Positions 10,029 through 23,776 of a stretch of DNA of 64,000 nt are shown piece by piece. The translations under genes were made by a program, and so were the position numbers. How positions within the stretch are numbered: position 1 is the first letter of the stretch; the number at the start of each line of letters is the position of its first letter. Below the pieces are notes generated by a model. That model worked only from the letters and a program-made list of their open reading frames with translations, ran no database searches and was not told the origin of the DNA. Origin of the DNA: Hedera helix (lineage: Eukaryota > Streptophyta > Magnoliopsida > Apiales > Araliaceae); NCBI GenBank assembly GCA_947179155.2, contig OX359276.1, forward strand, positions 44,701,953-44,765,952. The letters run 5' to 3'.

Positions 10029-13000
10029 ATGTCCTTTAAGAGTATAATTCAGGATATGAGGGATGAATTTGGGAGCATTTCTAGAAAAGGGTTTGATGTG
10101 AAATTTGGTTATGGGTTGAGGTCGAAGTCCCAGAGGGTGCTTCATTATAGTTTGATGCCAGTTGAAGCTTTCAAGCAGAGTTGTTGGGCTAATATGCCGC
10201 CGGAGCTCTTGAGAGATGTTTTGATGAGAATTGAGGAATCTGAATGTACATGGCTTCCTCGGCAGAATGTGGTTGCTAGTGCTGGTGTTTGTAAGAACTG
10301 GAGAGAAATCATGAAGGAAATTGTGAAAACCCCTGAAGTTTCTAGCATGTTGACATTCCCCATCTCCTTGAAACAGGTTTGGTACTTCAAGCTTGAGGAG
10401 TTCACTTATCTGTTCTTTTCAAGTGTAGTTGCTATTATTGATTGCATTGTGCTTGATTTTACATGTTATTTACCTTTGAGGTAGTATTTGTATGAGTTGT
10501 TGGAAGAATTTGAGGGCAAAAATGAATGTGAAAATTTTCATAGTTGGGATCCCTCTCTTGAAATCAATGGAAGAGTCAAACTATGAAGCACTTAATGCAT
10601 AACTAATAGCAGCCTGCAACCGTGTCGTATTAGGCGGGGTTTGTCATGTTAGGTCATAAATATTATACTCCGTACTAAACAAGTCGGCACTAACAGGACC
10701 CATTTAACTAATTCTGTCAAGAACCTGAACCCTAAACACTTAATGATGTGTTTATTAACTGTGTTAAACATTTAAACCCATTTAACCAATTTAATATGTA
10801 GGTAATGTTTCACAAATAACATCATGATCAGTTATTTAGTTTAACATGACCCTTTTAACAAAGCACGACATGACATATTTAAACAAATGACTTAGTAATT
10901 TATACTTGTTTATCGAAGGTAATTTATAGTTTGATATACTAATCATTTCAACATCAACCTAATTAAACGGGTTGAATCATGTTGTGTTGAGCATGTTGAG
11001 CCATATTCATAGATATTCAATCTAAACGCTATTTTTTCCGTGTTGTAATTGTCACCCCTGAGGCTCTAACAAAAAGTGTCTGAAGTGATGCATGCATGAT
11101 GTGAAAAACTTGGAAGGAGAATTTCCTATGATATTTTTCTATAGAAATATTTCTCTGATATTTGTTTGGCAAAATTCTGGTTAGGCAGATACCGAAGCAT
11201 TTTTAGTTATTTTTCTTGCAGCCTGGTCCAAGGGACTCTCTCATACAGTGTTACATTAAACGGAACCGTAGCACCCAAACATATCATCTATACCTTAGTT
11301 TAAATCAAGGTAAGCAATTTAGCTTTTACAATACTTTCTCCATTATCAGCTTTGTCATTCTACATTTGTGCATCGATAATGTCTTGCGCTGTCCATTAAT
11401 GATGATTAATTATGTTCGCACCCACAACTATTTAGGCCACTATATTTTCTTTGTTCCTGAATTATATAGGATACTTAGATTTTGTTTGATTGAACACACG
11501 GGATACGGAGGTGTAATTAGTGAGGGGATAGATTGTGAGGGCATAACTTCTCTTATACCAGCGTTCTAATATAATATTAATCTTCTGTCTTAGAAATATG
11601 GAAGATTAGACGGAAACAAAAGAGAGGCTGATTAACGGTAAAAGAGAATATAAAACTCCCAACAAAAATAACTTGAAAAGAGTCCTGACTCCAGAGTCCA
11701 AGAACACTCCGATTATAGAACTTCACTTCATTTATGAATTATGTTTCACTATTCAACATTGTTCGAAGGAGACATTATCTTATAAGCATCCAAGAAATTA
11801 GGTTTCCAAATACATTAATGGCTATGAGCAAACATTTTCAAATGTAATGGTCCAAAATTTTTAATTATTTCATCTCCCAGACCACTACGAGGATAACACG
11901 GACTTTAATGGAGGTATAGCATAACCCATGTTTTATCCTCCCTCCAACTTTCCAACCACATAAAGGATAAAGCAGACCACCTTATATATGATCCTTATTC
12001 CCCCTCTTGTTCCCGTATTAAATGAGCTCTTAGATATTTTCGGTGTTGGAGTAAGTACAAATATGTATGATTTCAAATTTCAAGTAGAATATCCTCTATA
12101 GGATTAGGGCTTGTATTCTTGTCGAACATTTATGCACATCATTTTATTTTATAATAAGGTATACTCCTTGCCCTCTTGGCAGCTTCAAATGATAATGGAA
12201 AATTCCTTCTAGCTGCGAAGAAGTGTAGACGTCCAACATGCACCGATTACATCATTTCTCTAAGTGCTGAAGACATTTCAAAAGGCAGCAATGCCTACAT
12301 TGGAAAGTTGAGGTATTATTTATCATGTCACATGACTTCTTCTTAACCATCATACGGACTAAAAAATCTCCTGTTTTGTTTCACAGATCTAATTTTCTGG
12401 GGACCAAGTTCACTATTTATGATGCACAGCCTCCAAACGCTGTAGCTCTGAGTAAATGTCGTTCCTCTAGAGTGGGTATGCAACAAGTATCCCCAAGAGT
12501 CCCCGTCGGAAACTATCCGATTTCTCACATTTCATATGAGTTGAATGCGTTGGGTTCTAGGTACACATAAGTTTCTAAAACATTGCCCTTTTCTTTTCAA
12601 GCTATATATAGGGATATCGTCATATATAAAGAGATCTTTTGGGGCTGATCTTATTAAGTGAAGAACGATACTATATACTTCTTAACGGTTGGAGAATGAA
12701 TGAACCAAATATAGTGATTTTGATGCTCATATTTTAATACTTCCTAACTGACATTTACTTTTTATAAGAAACAGGGGTCCAAGAAGGATGCATTGTGTAA
12801 TGGATGCCATCCCTGCGTCTGCTATTGAGCCAGGAGGAGTGGCCCCTACGCAAACTGAATTCATGCATAGCAATTTGGATTCCTTTCCAACTCTCTCATT
12901 TTTCAGATCAAAATCAATATCTGGACCTTTGACTACTGAGAAAGAGGGGAGATTGATGTTGACGAACAAGGCTCCTAGGTGGCATGAGCAACTCCAGTGC

Positions 13001-13228
13001 TGGTGTCTGAATTTCAATGGGCGGGTGACAGTGGCTTCAGTAAAGAACTTTCAGCTGGTCCCTGGCGTGGAGAATGGAGTTGCTGCTCTAGAGCCTGAAA
13101 ATGTCGTTCTCCAGTTTGGAAAAGTGGGAAAAGATGTGTTCACCATGGATTATCAGTATCCAATTTCTGCATTCCAGGCATTTGCCATCTGTCTTAGCAG
13201 CTTTGACACCAAAATTGCTTGTGAATGA
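10029..13228 (+). CDS. TLP: Tubby-like F-box protein (plant TLP family), 5 exons
   Basis: Exons at 10029-10376, 11222-11309, 12183-12312, 12387-12560 and 12775-13228 join in frame at GT-AG introns into 397 residues, a normal length for plant TLPs. The protein opens MSFKSIIQDMRDEFGSISR. It has an F-box (about residues 50-105, NMPPELLRDVLMRIEES onward) and a tubby domain from about residue 116 to the end. It closes with the family signature FAICLSSFDTKIACE. Lys187 and Arg189 in YIGKLRSN are at the positions reported to bind phosphoinositides in AtTLP3. Inferred role: SKP1-binding F-box protein tethered to the plasma membrane by PI(4,5)P2 and released on stress signals. The close relatives I recognise are the TLP2/TLP6-like members. 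The start is ATG 10029; the GTG-AAG just before it is not an initiator. Intron 1 (845 bp) contains degenerate interspersed repeat sequence. Confidence 0.92.
10600..11030. repeat. Degenerate interspersed repeat in TLP intron 1
   Basis: The stretch opens with GTGTCGTATTAGGCGGG and has an AAACGGGTTGAATCATG-like motif near its end, plus TTTAAACCCATTTAACC repeats. It resembles the degenerate sequences of many plant non-autonomous elements. No clear ends or target duplication were found. Confidence 0.3.
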
Positions 13229-14528
13229 CTAACAAACGGGTGTGTTCCCATGATCCCATCTCTTAACTGATAAGTACATCTTGTCACCCATTTTAATGCA
13301 TTTGTATTTTCATTATGGTATTTCCATTCAAAAAGTTAAGCCAACATCAACTAATATGGAATTAATACTACATATAATCTTTTGCTTCAAGGCTTAAAGT
13401 TTTGTTGAATTTATGGCAGGTTGCGCCGGCATTGCTTGGAAAAAACCCAATTACAGTTCCGAAGTTGCAGTAGAGCGTCTCTGGTAGTTCCATACATCCT
13501 TAAAATTGTTGTTTGTATGGCTAGTTTCCCCTCCCCTTCCCTCTTTTTTACTATCCTTGTACATGAAAAACTTTCCTATCATGATAACTTGACCTAATCC
13601 TTCTGCTATTGCTCGTCAAGAGTTGTATTTGCACATTTTGTCAATTATTTGCCAGAAAATTAGAAATAGAAAGCCTTTGGAAGTTATAATGTTGAAATGT
13701 TATGTCGGAATTTCTCACATTTTGTCCAAGTTTCTTCGGGGTTCTTGAATTCCCAATATATATTTCTCTTTTCCTTTGTAGTTAAGTTCTCTCGTCATGC
13801 CCGTATATATTGATGTATTCTTGATAGACAAGCAACAGTTTATTTAGGAACTTCTGTTATGATCATGAAAAATCCCATTTGATCACAATGATGTTGCAAC
13901 TTCCTATTATTAAGGTAATTAAATGAAATTAAATTTCTTAATCTTGTTATATTCTTGCAAGCAAGCATGGGATTTGGGACTGTTCTTACAAATGATTAGG
14001 GAACAAATATATATATCCTTGTTACGGAGGCAGCATGTGGTTAAAGTTTATTGAGTAACTAAACCCGTTGCAAAAACGGTTTTAGTGGGTCAAAATTCGA
14101 TACTTGATATATTCCTTTGGAGATTTCAGGTCTTTTTCCATCTGCTGATCATAAACCAGGCATGACGAGAGAAAAATAATTTTACTACAAGTAATGACCC
14201 ATGTAATGATAGATATGATGATTCAATATAAAAATAGTGAGACCCACAATATAAAAATAGTAGATTTTATTATTTTTATATTAGATTATTGTACCCATTA
14301 TTGTATGAGTCATTATATATAGCAAAGGTCAAAGAAAAACTAGATAGTCAACAAAGGAATTAGGGGAAATCTAATGAAAATTTACCATCGATCTTCTGTA
14401 GATTGCCTCTTGATTTTTATTTTCTGTTAAAGGGTAAAATTAAACATGTGATTTTTTATAATTAAAAAAAAAGAAGATCTTTATTACTAGAATATCATAT
14501 TCGGTCACCTTCATTCTTCTTGTAATAT
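13229..14528. other. 3' flank of the tubby-like gene and intergenic DNA
   Basis: The untranslated region presumably runs into 13229-13550, and a downstream AG-initiated block at about 13420-13500 could be a 3' UTR exon. No further coding signal is visible. Confidence 0.4.
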
Positions 14529-14530
14529 TA

Positions 14531-14809
14531 CCTCCATTTTTTTTATTTGTCTTTTTAAGGTTATGTATATAAATTAAGAAATATATTTAATATTCTGTCT
14601 GATTGACTAAATTGAGTATAAAATTTTAATATTAACTTTCTAAAATTTATTAGAAAAAAGATGAGAGAGAAATAAATTAGCTTTTAATTATAAAGAATAA
14701 TATAAAATTTTAAATACTTAATATTTTTTTGAAATTTATAAATGATAAATAATGAGGAATAATTTTTTTTTTCTTTTAAAAAAAGACAAATAAAAAAGAA
14801 TAAAAAATG
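14531..14809. mobile_element. Stowaway-like MITE
   Basis: Inverted ends CCTCCATTTTTTTTATTTGT and, read in reverse, CATTTTTTATTCTTTTTTAT are flanked by TA on both sides. Both arms carry ATTTGTCTTTTT. The interior is AT-rich and non-coding. Confidence 0.55.
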
Positions 14810-14811
14810 TA

Positions 14812-15552
14812 TTAAACTAGATATCTGACAGTATAATTGTGACCTCAAACATTGCCATCTCACCATAGTTCTTCAAGAACAATCATTAGCTGCATTAGAA
14901 GTTCCCCAAATTGATCCAAATAAATGTACCCCCTGTTAATGTAAAATAAATTCATGACGATGGGGCCAAGTGGTCTACTACGTCACTCGTCAAGTTCACA
15001 TGGGTTAATCAGGATTACTCCATAAGTCCCAAAATATTTGGTCCCCTCTTTTGGACTAACCTCTTTAATCTCAGTGGTCCAGTAATGGTTGGACCATTAA
15101 TTGTCCAAAAGCGGTTCATTCAATGATGTACGGCCATTAGATTTTATGAGATTAGATCAGGCCCGGGAGTGATGTAAATACTCTTTGAGGACCACAATAA
15201 TGTCTTTAATAAATGAGGGAAAAAAGGTTCAGGCCCATGATAAAATCCTGCAGAGAGAATTGATAACACAAGGCTGGACTTTTCTGTATATGAAAAATAT
15301 CATATAATAGCAAATTACTATATAAGTATGACATTATTAACTTAATTAAGGTAACAGCATGAGATCTTCTAGTCGAAATTAATATTGGATAATAATTAAT
15401 GAAAATCAAATTATCATTAATAAAATTGACGAAGTAACAAAACTGCTATCAATAAAATTAGGTGCTACAATTACCACCGACGCGTAGACACCTGATGGTA
15501 TTACCACACATCTGTATAACAAAGATTGTGAGTTCAAATTTTGTAATTGAAA
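14812..15552. other. Intergenic, nothing recognised
   Basis: Mixed composition with no repeat boundary found. A stretch at 15470-15545 has weak A-box/B-box-like sequence but is too degenerate to call. Confidence 0.4.
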
Positions 15553-15554
15553 TA

Positions 15555-15800
15555 CTTCTTCTATTTTAAATTATAAAATTAATTTTTTAAAAATTAATTT
15601 AAAATATTTTTAAATATAAAATTAACATAATTTATTTAAATTTTGAAAATAATGAATCTGATAAATTGTAGTACTTTTTAAATAGTTTATAATATTCATA
15701 ATTATAATGACTTAAAACTAAATAAATTTATATTAATTTTGAGTTTTAAAATTGATTTTTGAAAAGTGAACAATAATTTTATAATTTAAAATAGAGAAAA
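15555..15800. mobile_element. Stowaway-like MITE, CTTCTATTTTAAATTATAA family
   Basis: Ends are CTTCTTCTATTTTAAATTAT and, in reverse, TTTTCTCTATTTTAAATTAT, flanked by TA. Similar elements lie at 55695 and 61586. Confidence 0.6.
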
Positions 15801-15802
15801 TA

Positions 15803-17037
15803 TACTTTTAATGATACTAAAAAATTAGGCATTACTATAACTAACTTACCGTGATGTAAATCTAAATTATCTAATATATAAAATTGGAGAGAGGCTTATT
15901 GTAAACAAAATTTTAAAGTCTTTAAGGCTTCTAAAAATACCTTTAAGATTGGTATTATTTGCTATTTTTTTAATATTTTTCTTTAATCTCTTAAAATTTA
16001 TAAATTTTTTATTTTATTCTATGTAATTTACATACGTAAATTTACCAAATTAAATTGTGTGAGAGAGAGAGAGAGTGGGTGTAAACGTGGTCACGCACAC
16101 AAACTTAATGGTGCGGTTGATAAGACAGTGCAAGGCCGCCCGATAATAGGCTGACTCATGGTCACGGTGGCGGTCGCTCGGTACCCGTTTCAGTTATTTC
16201 TTTGTTCTACTTACTTCACCGTGTGCTTCTCTTTATTTGGAAAAGTTATTCCGTAGTCCCCTCACGGCCGTGTGGTATTTTAGATCATTAATATATTATT
16301 ATATTAATATATATAATAAAAAAATTTATTGTATATATTAAAATAACAGTATATAAATAATCTTCAGACACCATGTAACTATGTTTCAAAATTATAGAAT
16401 AATTTATTTTATATTTGTCACTTTTCAGTATGTTCTAAATAATATTTTATTTAAAATGATATAATACTAATATTCATCAAATTTGGTTATCCTCTAACCA
16501 TACATTTTAATTACTACATATTATTCAAATTTATAAATAAAGAAATTTATTAAGCAATATGTTGGTTGATTGAAATATAAAATATTGAAACTTGATTTAT
16601 ACCTAACAAAGCTTCATCAATTTAAATAAATTCATTTTCTTTTTTCTTCCTCAAGTAATCAGCAAGAATTTGATTGGTGCATCATAAAAATCAACAAAAG
16701 AGAATAATAAAGTTAAGATTACCAAGTTACACATTAGTTATTACCGAATAATAACAAATGGATAATAATTTATATATTGACAAGTTAATAATGGGATAGA
16801 ATTGTGATTAATGTGAAAATTTATACGATAAGATAAAATAAATTAGGGTGAAATTATTTTTAAAACTCTACTTATCTCATATATGCATATGCATCATGAT
16901 TGTAATTCGGCTGAAAATTTTCGCAATTCATAACATCACTTTGTTACAAAATTCTAACTTTTATCAAATTATACTCGTGCCAAAAAGAAATAAATACAAC
17001 AATATCAACTAAGGCCTATCATATTTTAAGAGTCGAT

Positions 17038-17079
<42 letters not shown>

Positions 17080-17454
17080 ATACACTATCAGTAATTAAAA
17101 CGGTTGATGTTGTCATTGTTAAAAGAGACGGTTAATATTATGAAAGTAAAAATAATATTATTTGAGTAAATATATATTTAATAAAAATTTTATAATTGTT
17201 TAAACAATAAATATTCATTTGATAATATTTTTTGCTACAGTAACATAGCAAATGTATATTTAGCAATAAAAAATAATTTAATCAATATTTATTTATCTAA
17301 TAACATTAATTTTAGTTTGATAATACTAATCTTCATAAACATGTTCATTATAGTTACTATTTCAACTAGCATTAATTCATAGCAAATATTGCTTTGTGCT
17401 TTCGAATGAAGGGTGGACTGTTTATGGGCCCTTCTTATATAATTGTAACTGGTG
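15803..17454. other. Intergenic, AT-rich with one GC-richer island
   Basis: The island 16060-16270, which starts with a (GA)n tract, is more complex sequence but has no convincing frame or RNA structure. A (TA)n tract lies at 17041-17074. No gene is recognised. Confidence 0.45.
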
Positions 17455-17650
17455 GTGTTTGATTATTTTTTATTGTATTTTAATAATTTATCTTTTAATG
17501 TATTTTAGCAATTCATATTTTTATATTAAGAGATTTTTTGAATAATTTAGACTCACATTTATATTTTAACTATTTAAAAAATCTCTTAATACAAAAATAT
17601 GAATTATTAAAATATATTAAAAAATAAATTATTAAAATGTATATGAAACA

Positions 17651-17651
<1 letters not shown>
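17455..17651. repeat. Foldback (MITE-like) inverted repeat of about 95-bp arms
   Basis: The arm beginning GTGTTTGATTATTTT at 17455 is matched in reverse by the arm ending at 17651 (GTGTTTCATATACATTTTAA read in reverse). The inner ATTAAGAGATTTTTT / AAAAAATCTCTTAAT pair is almost perfect. It is immediately followed by a (TA)n tract. Confidence 0.7.
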
Positions 17652-17693
<42 letters not shown>

Positions 17694-18324
17694 TAATGGT
17701 TCAAAAGTGTCTCTGTCATCAACTTTATATATGTAAGATGCAAAAGAAATCTCAAACTTTTTAGGCCGAATGGCCACTTGCTTTCTTTTGGTTGCAAAGC
17801 CATCAAGTACAGTACATATTAGCTACCTAGCAAGTTATTATTATATTTCTTCATTCCTAGCCAGGCCTACCAATTCATTAGGACATGATAATGTAATTTA
17901 TATAGATAAAATAAGTTTAAGTCCACTTTTTACATCTCTATCATACCCTCCCTTTCTAAAAAAATTATTCTTTTGCCAATTAAAAATAGAGTTGGGCCAA
18001 TCAGGAGTAATTTAATTTTCAAGTATGATATTTAATAATGAGAATTGATACTTTCATTAAAAAAAAAAAAAAATTTATAAAATTTTATTCACACGAATAG
18101 TAAATAAGACTTATCTTCGTGTCAGTAGAGATTTATAAAAATATCAATTTTTCTTGTAAAATATCAATTCTATTAATAATAATTAGCTAAATGATTTGAG
18201 AGTGTTACATATTTGCAAGTCATACTTATTGACCATAACTCACAAACTTTCTTATTAGAGATGACATATAATGAAAATCACATTTTTTTGGAAGGAATAT
18301 AAATGGAACTAAAGTAATTATCTC

Positions 18325-18355
<31 letters not shown>

Positions 18356-19213
18356 CTTATGAAATTTTTTTTGTTAATTTTTAAGAAAAAGTGATACTTC
18401 AGTTTTGAAATGCTAAAAAAATAGTCAATTACACATGTTATAAACCATTTCCACTGATAATAAAAAAAGCAAGAAAGAATACTCTAAAGCTTGTCAATAT
18501 ATTTCTTTCTTTTGCGTGTACTTCAAGAAAAAGGTTACCACATGTATAATTAGACTTGTGCTGCCCTACCCACTAATCAATAATAATAAGAAGGTCATTA
18601 ACGCTAACATAATCGAACTTTACTTCCTTAATCATGCTGCCAATCTCTATGAGATTCCCTCTGCAACATTAATGGCTTCATGGTACACGTTAAGATAATT
18701 AATAAATAGTTGATGACTAAGACTTGTAGGCTTTTCTTGCAAGCAAACCCCCAAAATTAGGTTTATTTACCTAGCCTTTCAATTTTTAAAGATCCTTTAC
18801 GATCACACCCTCGAGGCCACCAAACAAACTCTTGCTCCCTTGCTCTTTTTATCCGAAAATAAGAGATGCTGATTAAATTACTCCACAAAATATTATTTCG
18901 ACCTTTCAAAGTCAGTTTATAAAATTTTGATTTTAAATTAATAAGAAATTATTTATTTTAGTCAAAACCATCTTGAATAATGTAAATAATCTAAAAAGTA
19001 ATTATAATTACTAAATATTTTTATATTTAAAACTTACATAAATCATATTACTTTAAAATTTTATGTTTTAAGTTTCACAAAATTGAACTCTCTTTGTAAG
19101 AATAGACTATAAAGGATGGTTGAAAATCCTATTCCAGAATTGTTGTAAATAAAAGTAGAATGGTTTTGTTGCAATCAAAAAGTCCCAAGTAAAGTGCTCT
19201 CTCTCTCTCTCTC

Positions 19214-19260
<47 letters not shown>

Positions 19261-19516
19261 GTGCACATATATATAAATTTATCCATAACAATCAATTACT
19301 AGTAACAATTAAAATTGGTCTCATCGCTAAAATTAGTTTACCGCAAGAGAGAGTAGTAGCAAAGTCAATTTTACGCGTAAATTAATTTGCGACAATAAGG
19401 AGTAGATGTACGGTCTACCGCAAAAGGAGTAGCGGTATGATTAATCCACATATAAAAACACTTTTACATTAGTTGCTGAAATAGTATCCCAGCAACCGAT
19501 TATTACAGATGAGTAA

Positions 19517-19562
<46 letters not shown>

Positions 19563-19802
19563 TATATAGGGGCCGCATACACAATAAATGTGTATCGAAA
19601 ATATTATTACAACAATCAAAATAGGAGTAATTTGTTTATTAAATTATTTGCCGCTAGAAACTTTAACAGCAGACAAAAAAAAATAAAAATTAACGCCTGT
19701 CACTAGAGACTTTAGTAGCAAATATTAAAATTATTTTTTTTATTGTAACTAAATTTTCTTACAGTAGTATATTGACAGTAATCATTTGTTATGAATGTGC
19801 TG

Positions 19803-19849
<47 letters not shown>

Positions 19850-20304
19850 ATATTACAGCAAAGTCCAAGCCATCCCATTCGAGGGGAAGAAAGATTCCCG
19901 GAGAGCCATGCCCATGCGTGGGCTTTATAATTATATAATTAAATCACATCAAGTTTTAGCAGTTAATTCAACCTATGATTTTTTTTATTTTTTAATTAAG
20001 ATGGTTTTTACATGTTAAAGAAGTTAGGTTTACGTGCATTACAAGTCAGCACACTATTAATTAATTAATAAATCTGACCAATGATTTATGAGAAAAAAAT
20101 TTAAGAAAAATTATTCAATAATTAAGCTTTCTAAAATAGTACAAGCATTACGGTTGGCCCGATAGACGGTCTAGATCTCTTCGGACATGTCCATATCCAA
20201 GCTCTGGTATCCCATGCCCAATGCCCATGGTATAATATATGTCATGAGGATACCCATGCCCATGGTATAATACTCCTCGTTTACTATACATGAGGATATT
20301 AATA
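17652..20304. other. Intergenic with several (TA)n microsatellites
   Basis: TA dinucleotide tracts lie at about 17654-17690, 19215-19248, 19518-19546 and 19807-19845, often joined to (CA)n or (CT)n. Sequence such as TTGCGACAATAAGGAG around 19390-19450 hints at CACTA-type remnants without resolvable ends. No gene is recognised. Confidence 0.5.
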
Positions 20305-20581
20305 TTTGCTCTGTTCTATAATAAAAATTCTAATTGATTTTTTATACATATTAAAAAAATAATAAAATTATTTATATTTAAATTTTTATTTAATTATATA
20401 ATTTTTTGCGTATGACTATTGCTACTCCATAAATATATATAGAAAATAAAAATATGACAATTAATATTAAGGATATTATAGGTAAATTATTATAAAAAAT
20501 AAATTTATTTAAAATAAGTAGACATTTAACTTGAGACTGTCTAACATAATACTAATGACTTTTATCCTAAGACGGAAAAAA
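20305..20581. mobile_element. Stowaway-like MITE
   Basis: The left end TTTGCTCTGTTCTATAATAA is paired with, in reverse, TTTTTTCCGTCTTAGGATAA, flanked by TA. The ends are diverged and the element is old. Confidence 0.5.
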
Positions 20582-20778
20582 TATTTAATTTGAACAAGGG
20601 TGATTTTGTCATTACCGACTACAGAGTTAAAATGAGTATTGATTTTAATTTTATGTACATGCTACAACTGCGGTAGAAATTAGACTGTAGGCATACACTC
20701 CCATTTTTACGTGTTCAAATGTCCAATTATGGTGTCAAATTATCCGTCTTTTTATTATTTTACTTGCATGTGTATGTG

Positions 20779-22102
20779 TGTGACGCCCCCAAATTTAGGC
20801 CCACACAGTCCAAACTTGAGTCGTCAAAAGACTACAACAAAATTATTACAACAAAGCACAACGTACAACAATACAGTGTATAATAATACACAACTAAGTC
20901 TTCACTATTATTGCCACACTATTTTACAACACATGAAGACTAGGATAGCTATTCCTCGGACTCTCACTCCATCCCCCGGCTAGACCCCGTTACGTTTTCA
21001 TCTCCTGTTGAAAAATAATGGAACAAAAGAAAGGGTGAGCTCAAATAGCCCAGTAAGAAATATCATGACTAAGATAATGACGAATAAATTATCATTAGCC
21101 TTCAACAGTTGAGTTCTTGATAGAATACTAACTACAAGGTTTATATCAAAAACTGCAGTTAAATTCTTGAACAATGTTCAGATCAATAATAGCAGCAGAA
21201 TGAGCAATCTATTAGAAGAATAATGCAGACTATAATGTCCACTCGCTTATCTTTTTAGTAAAAATATCATCAACTTTTATCAAATAATAAAATTACTATT
21301 CACATTACTATTCACGTTACTATTCACATTACTATTCACGTTACTATTTCAAATAGTAAAATTAATTATTTTATTTATTTATTTATTTATTTATTTATTC
21401 TTCCTGTGAGTCCAACATATAAAATAATGTTACCACAATAATGTAAGAAACACGTTACATATTTTTATTAATTTAATAATATAAATTATAGTGTATTTGC
21501 TACTGTGACAATTATTAGGTTCAATAATTTTAAACTACAGTGCACCAACAATTATTGATTCAATGATATGAAATACAGTGTAATGACAATTATTGAATCA
21601 ATAATGCAAAATACTGTGTAGCAACAATAATTGAATTGATAATATAAAATATTATGCAGTGACAATTATCGATGAAATGATGCGTAACAGTTACGGTGTC
21701 AATAATATGAGACATTGTGCAATACCGTGTGCTACTGTAGAGTACCGCATGCTACAGTAAAATACCATAAATTACCGTATGCTACTATTCTTTTATCACC
21801 GGTATTTTAACAGTTAGCATCGTTGACTATTTTTATTAAAAAGATTACTTCTGTCGTTTTCTATATCCGACAAATATTCCGTTGTGGGGTCTACCAATAA
21901 TTTGTTATTTCGGCGCCGTCGTACGACCCGAATATTTCCCGACAAAACGAATATTCCCCGACAAAACGAATATTGTCCTACAAAATAAAATTTGCACATA
22001 ACATCCTTAACTTTTAACTTTATCGATTTAACCACTTACTGTTTCAGAAAAATATATGAAGAAAAATTAAAATTTATATTTCATAAAATTCGGGGTCTTA
22101 CA
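20779..22102. mobile_element. Solo LTR, copy 2 of three (TSD ATGTG), internally deleted
   Basis: It has the same ends as the copy at 4314 (TGTGACGCCCCCAAAT ... TTCGGGGTCTTACA), flanked by the exact 5-bp repeat ATGTG (20774-20778 and 22103-22107). At 1324 bp it lacks the middle 1.5 kb or so of its relatives. The collinear match stops near 21280 and resumes near 21420. The gap is filled by a short CTATTCAC(A/G)TTA minisatellite (21294-21352) and a (TTTA)n run. No protein domain is present. Confidence 0.85.
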
Positions 22103-22107
22103 ATGTG

Positions 22108-23771
22108 TGTGTATGTATGTATTATTATTTAAATTTATTTTTTTAAGTAAATAAATATTTATTGGAAAAAAATTAAAGAGACGAAATTAAATTCAATTTT
22201 TACCCATTTGAAGAAGGTCCTTTTGACAGCTGATTCGTCCCTTGCAAAGCGAGCCGTTTTGCAGAAATGTAAACTTTGAATTAAAAGAAATTATTTCTCC
22301 ATTATATCCATGACAGGGAGAATAAAATTTTAGATAACTATGACAATTCCATGAAATGTACATTAGAGTTTTATAAAATAGTTTTACTTTTTAAAATTAT
22401 ATAAAAAATTATTTATTTTTATATTTTAAAACTATAAAAAAAATTACGAGAAGAGAAAGTATAGACCAATGTATTCTTTTTTTTTTTTAAAAGAAGAACA
22501 ATGTAATCTTAAAGCCCACATAAACAAATTAATAAAAGTTCTCGATCAAAAGGATAATTAAGCGTCTTGCATTCAAATCTTTCAAAAGAGTTATATTTTT
22601 AATTATAATTTAACATAAATTTATTGTAATATATAGTCGGATTCAAAAAAATATATGAAAATAAATTTAAGAGTAAAATACATTGACATATCCCCTCTAG
22701 ATAACCATAATAACACTCACTTTCCTTCTAGTTTTTTAAATAACAATTAATACTCTTGCAACTTTTTAAGATTGACCAAATAGACATAGTTAAATATTTA
22801 TTCTTGTCTGTTATAAAATTATAATTCATGAATAATATATATTTTCAATGACAAAAATTATCCTATTTTAATACAATACATTTTAATTATAGTTTTGCTT
22901 GTAATTAAGATAATCTCATCCAAATAGTTGGTAATTTATAAATAAAAAATAGTTTAATCAACCCTTATATTTTTGAGTAAATGATACAAATAGTAAGAAT
23001 TTTAAATTAAATTATTAATGGAGTTGTTGTAATTAGAGTGAATTGGGTATGATGATAGTCTAGTTTTTTGTATTTAACAATAAAAATTATTATTTAATTT
23101 TTTAGTTACATTTTATGATTTTCTTATGTTAAATTTATCCTGAGTGTATATCAAAATTTAAGGTGTTTAAGATTTTGATTATATTTTTAGTGTATAGTTG
23201 GTGTTGTTTTTATGACAATGTTGAAAAATAGAAAATGCAATAATATTTATTACTACATTATCTTTTAAAAAGATATTATTTAATAATTATTTTTTTATTA
23301 ACAATATTTATTATTTTACTGTAAATAATTATGCTCAAGTGTGACTCATGTTTTGAGAAAAATAATTAACATAATTTTTAATACTTTTGTATATGATTAA
23401 TAAAATTCGTTTTGTAACATGTTTTGTCTAACTTTTTATATGTATTAAGATTTTACTTTTTAATTACAATTTTTTTTGTTAGTATGGATGTATATTATAT
23501 AAATTTTAATCTTTGAAGAATATAATTTTATTTTCTTGATAAAATGAATATGTTTTTTTTTTTGACATTTATGTTATTTAATGTACAAGTTCATAATTTT
23601 ATTAATCACAACAAGTTAAATAAAAATGAAAATATATAAATTTATATTTAGTGGGTATATTAAATATTATAATTTGAAATATGATATTATATTAAAAATA
23701 TTTATGAATATTAGTCAATCAACAATATTAAAAATAGTGAATATTATATATTATTAACTAAAGAAATAATG
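22108..23771. other. Intergenic, extremely AT-rich
   Basis: No repeat boundary, RNA gene or coding frame could be supported. Confidence 0.5.
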
Positions 23772-23776
23772 ATAGT

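Noticed and set aside
10377..10484. Extension of the tubby-like reading frame past 10376
   Set aside because: The frame stays open into intron 1, but the donor CAG-GTTTGG at 10376 joins to PGPRDS in exon 2, which restores the conserved family sequence.
19200..19850. CACTA transposon
   Set aside because: Suggestive phrases occur, but no CACTA termini or 3-bp target duplication could be found among the TA microsatellites.
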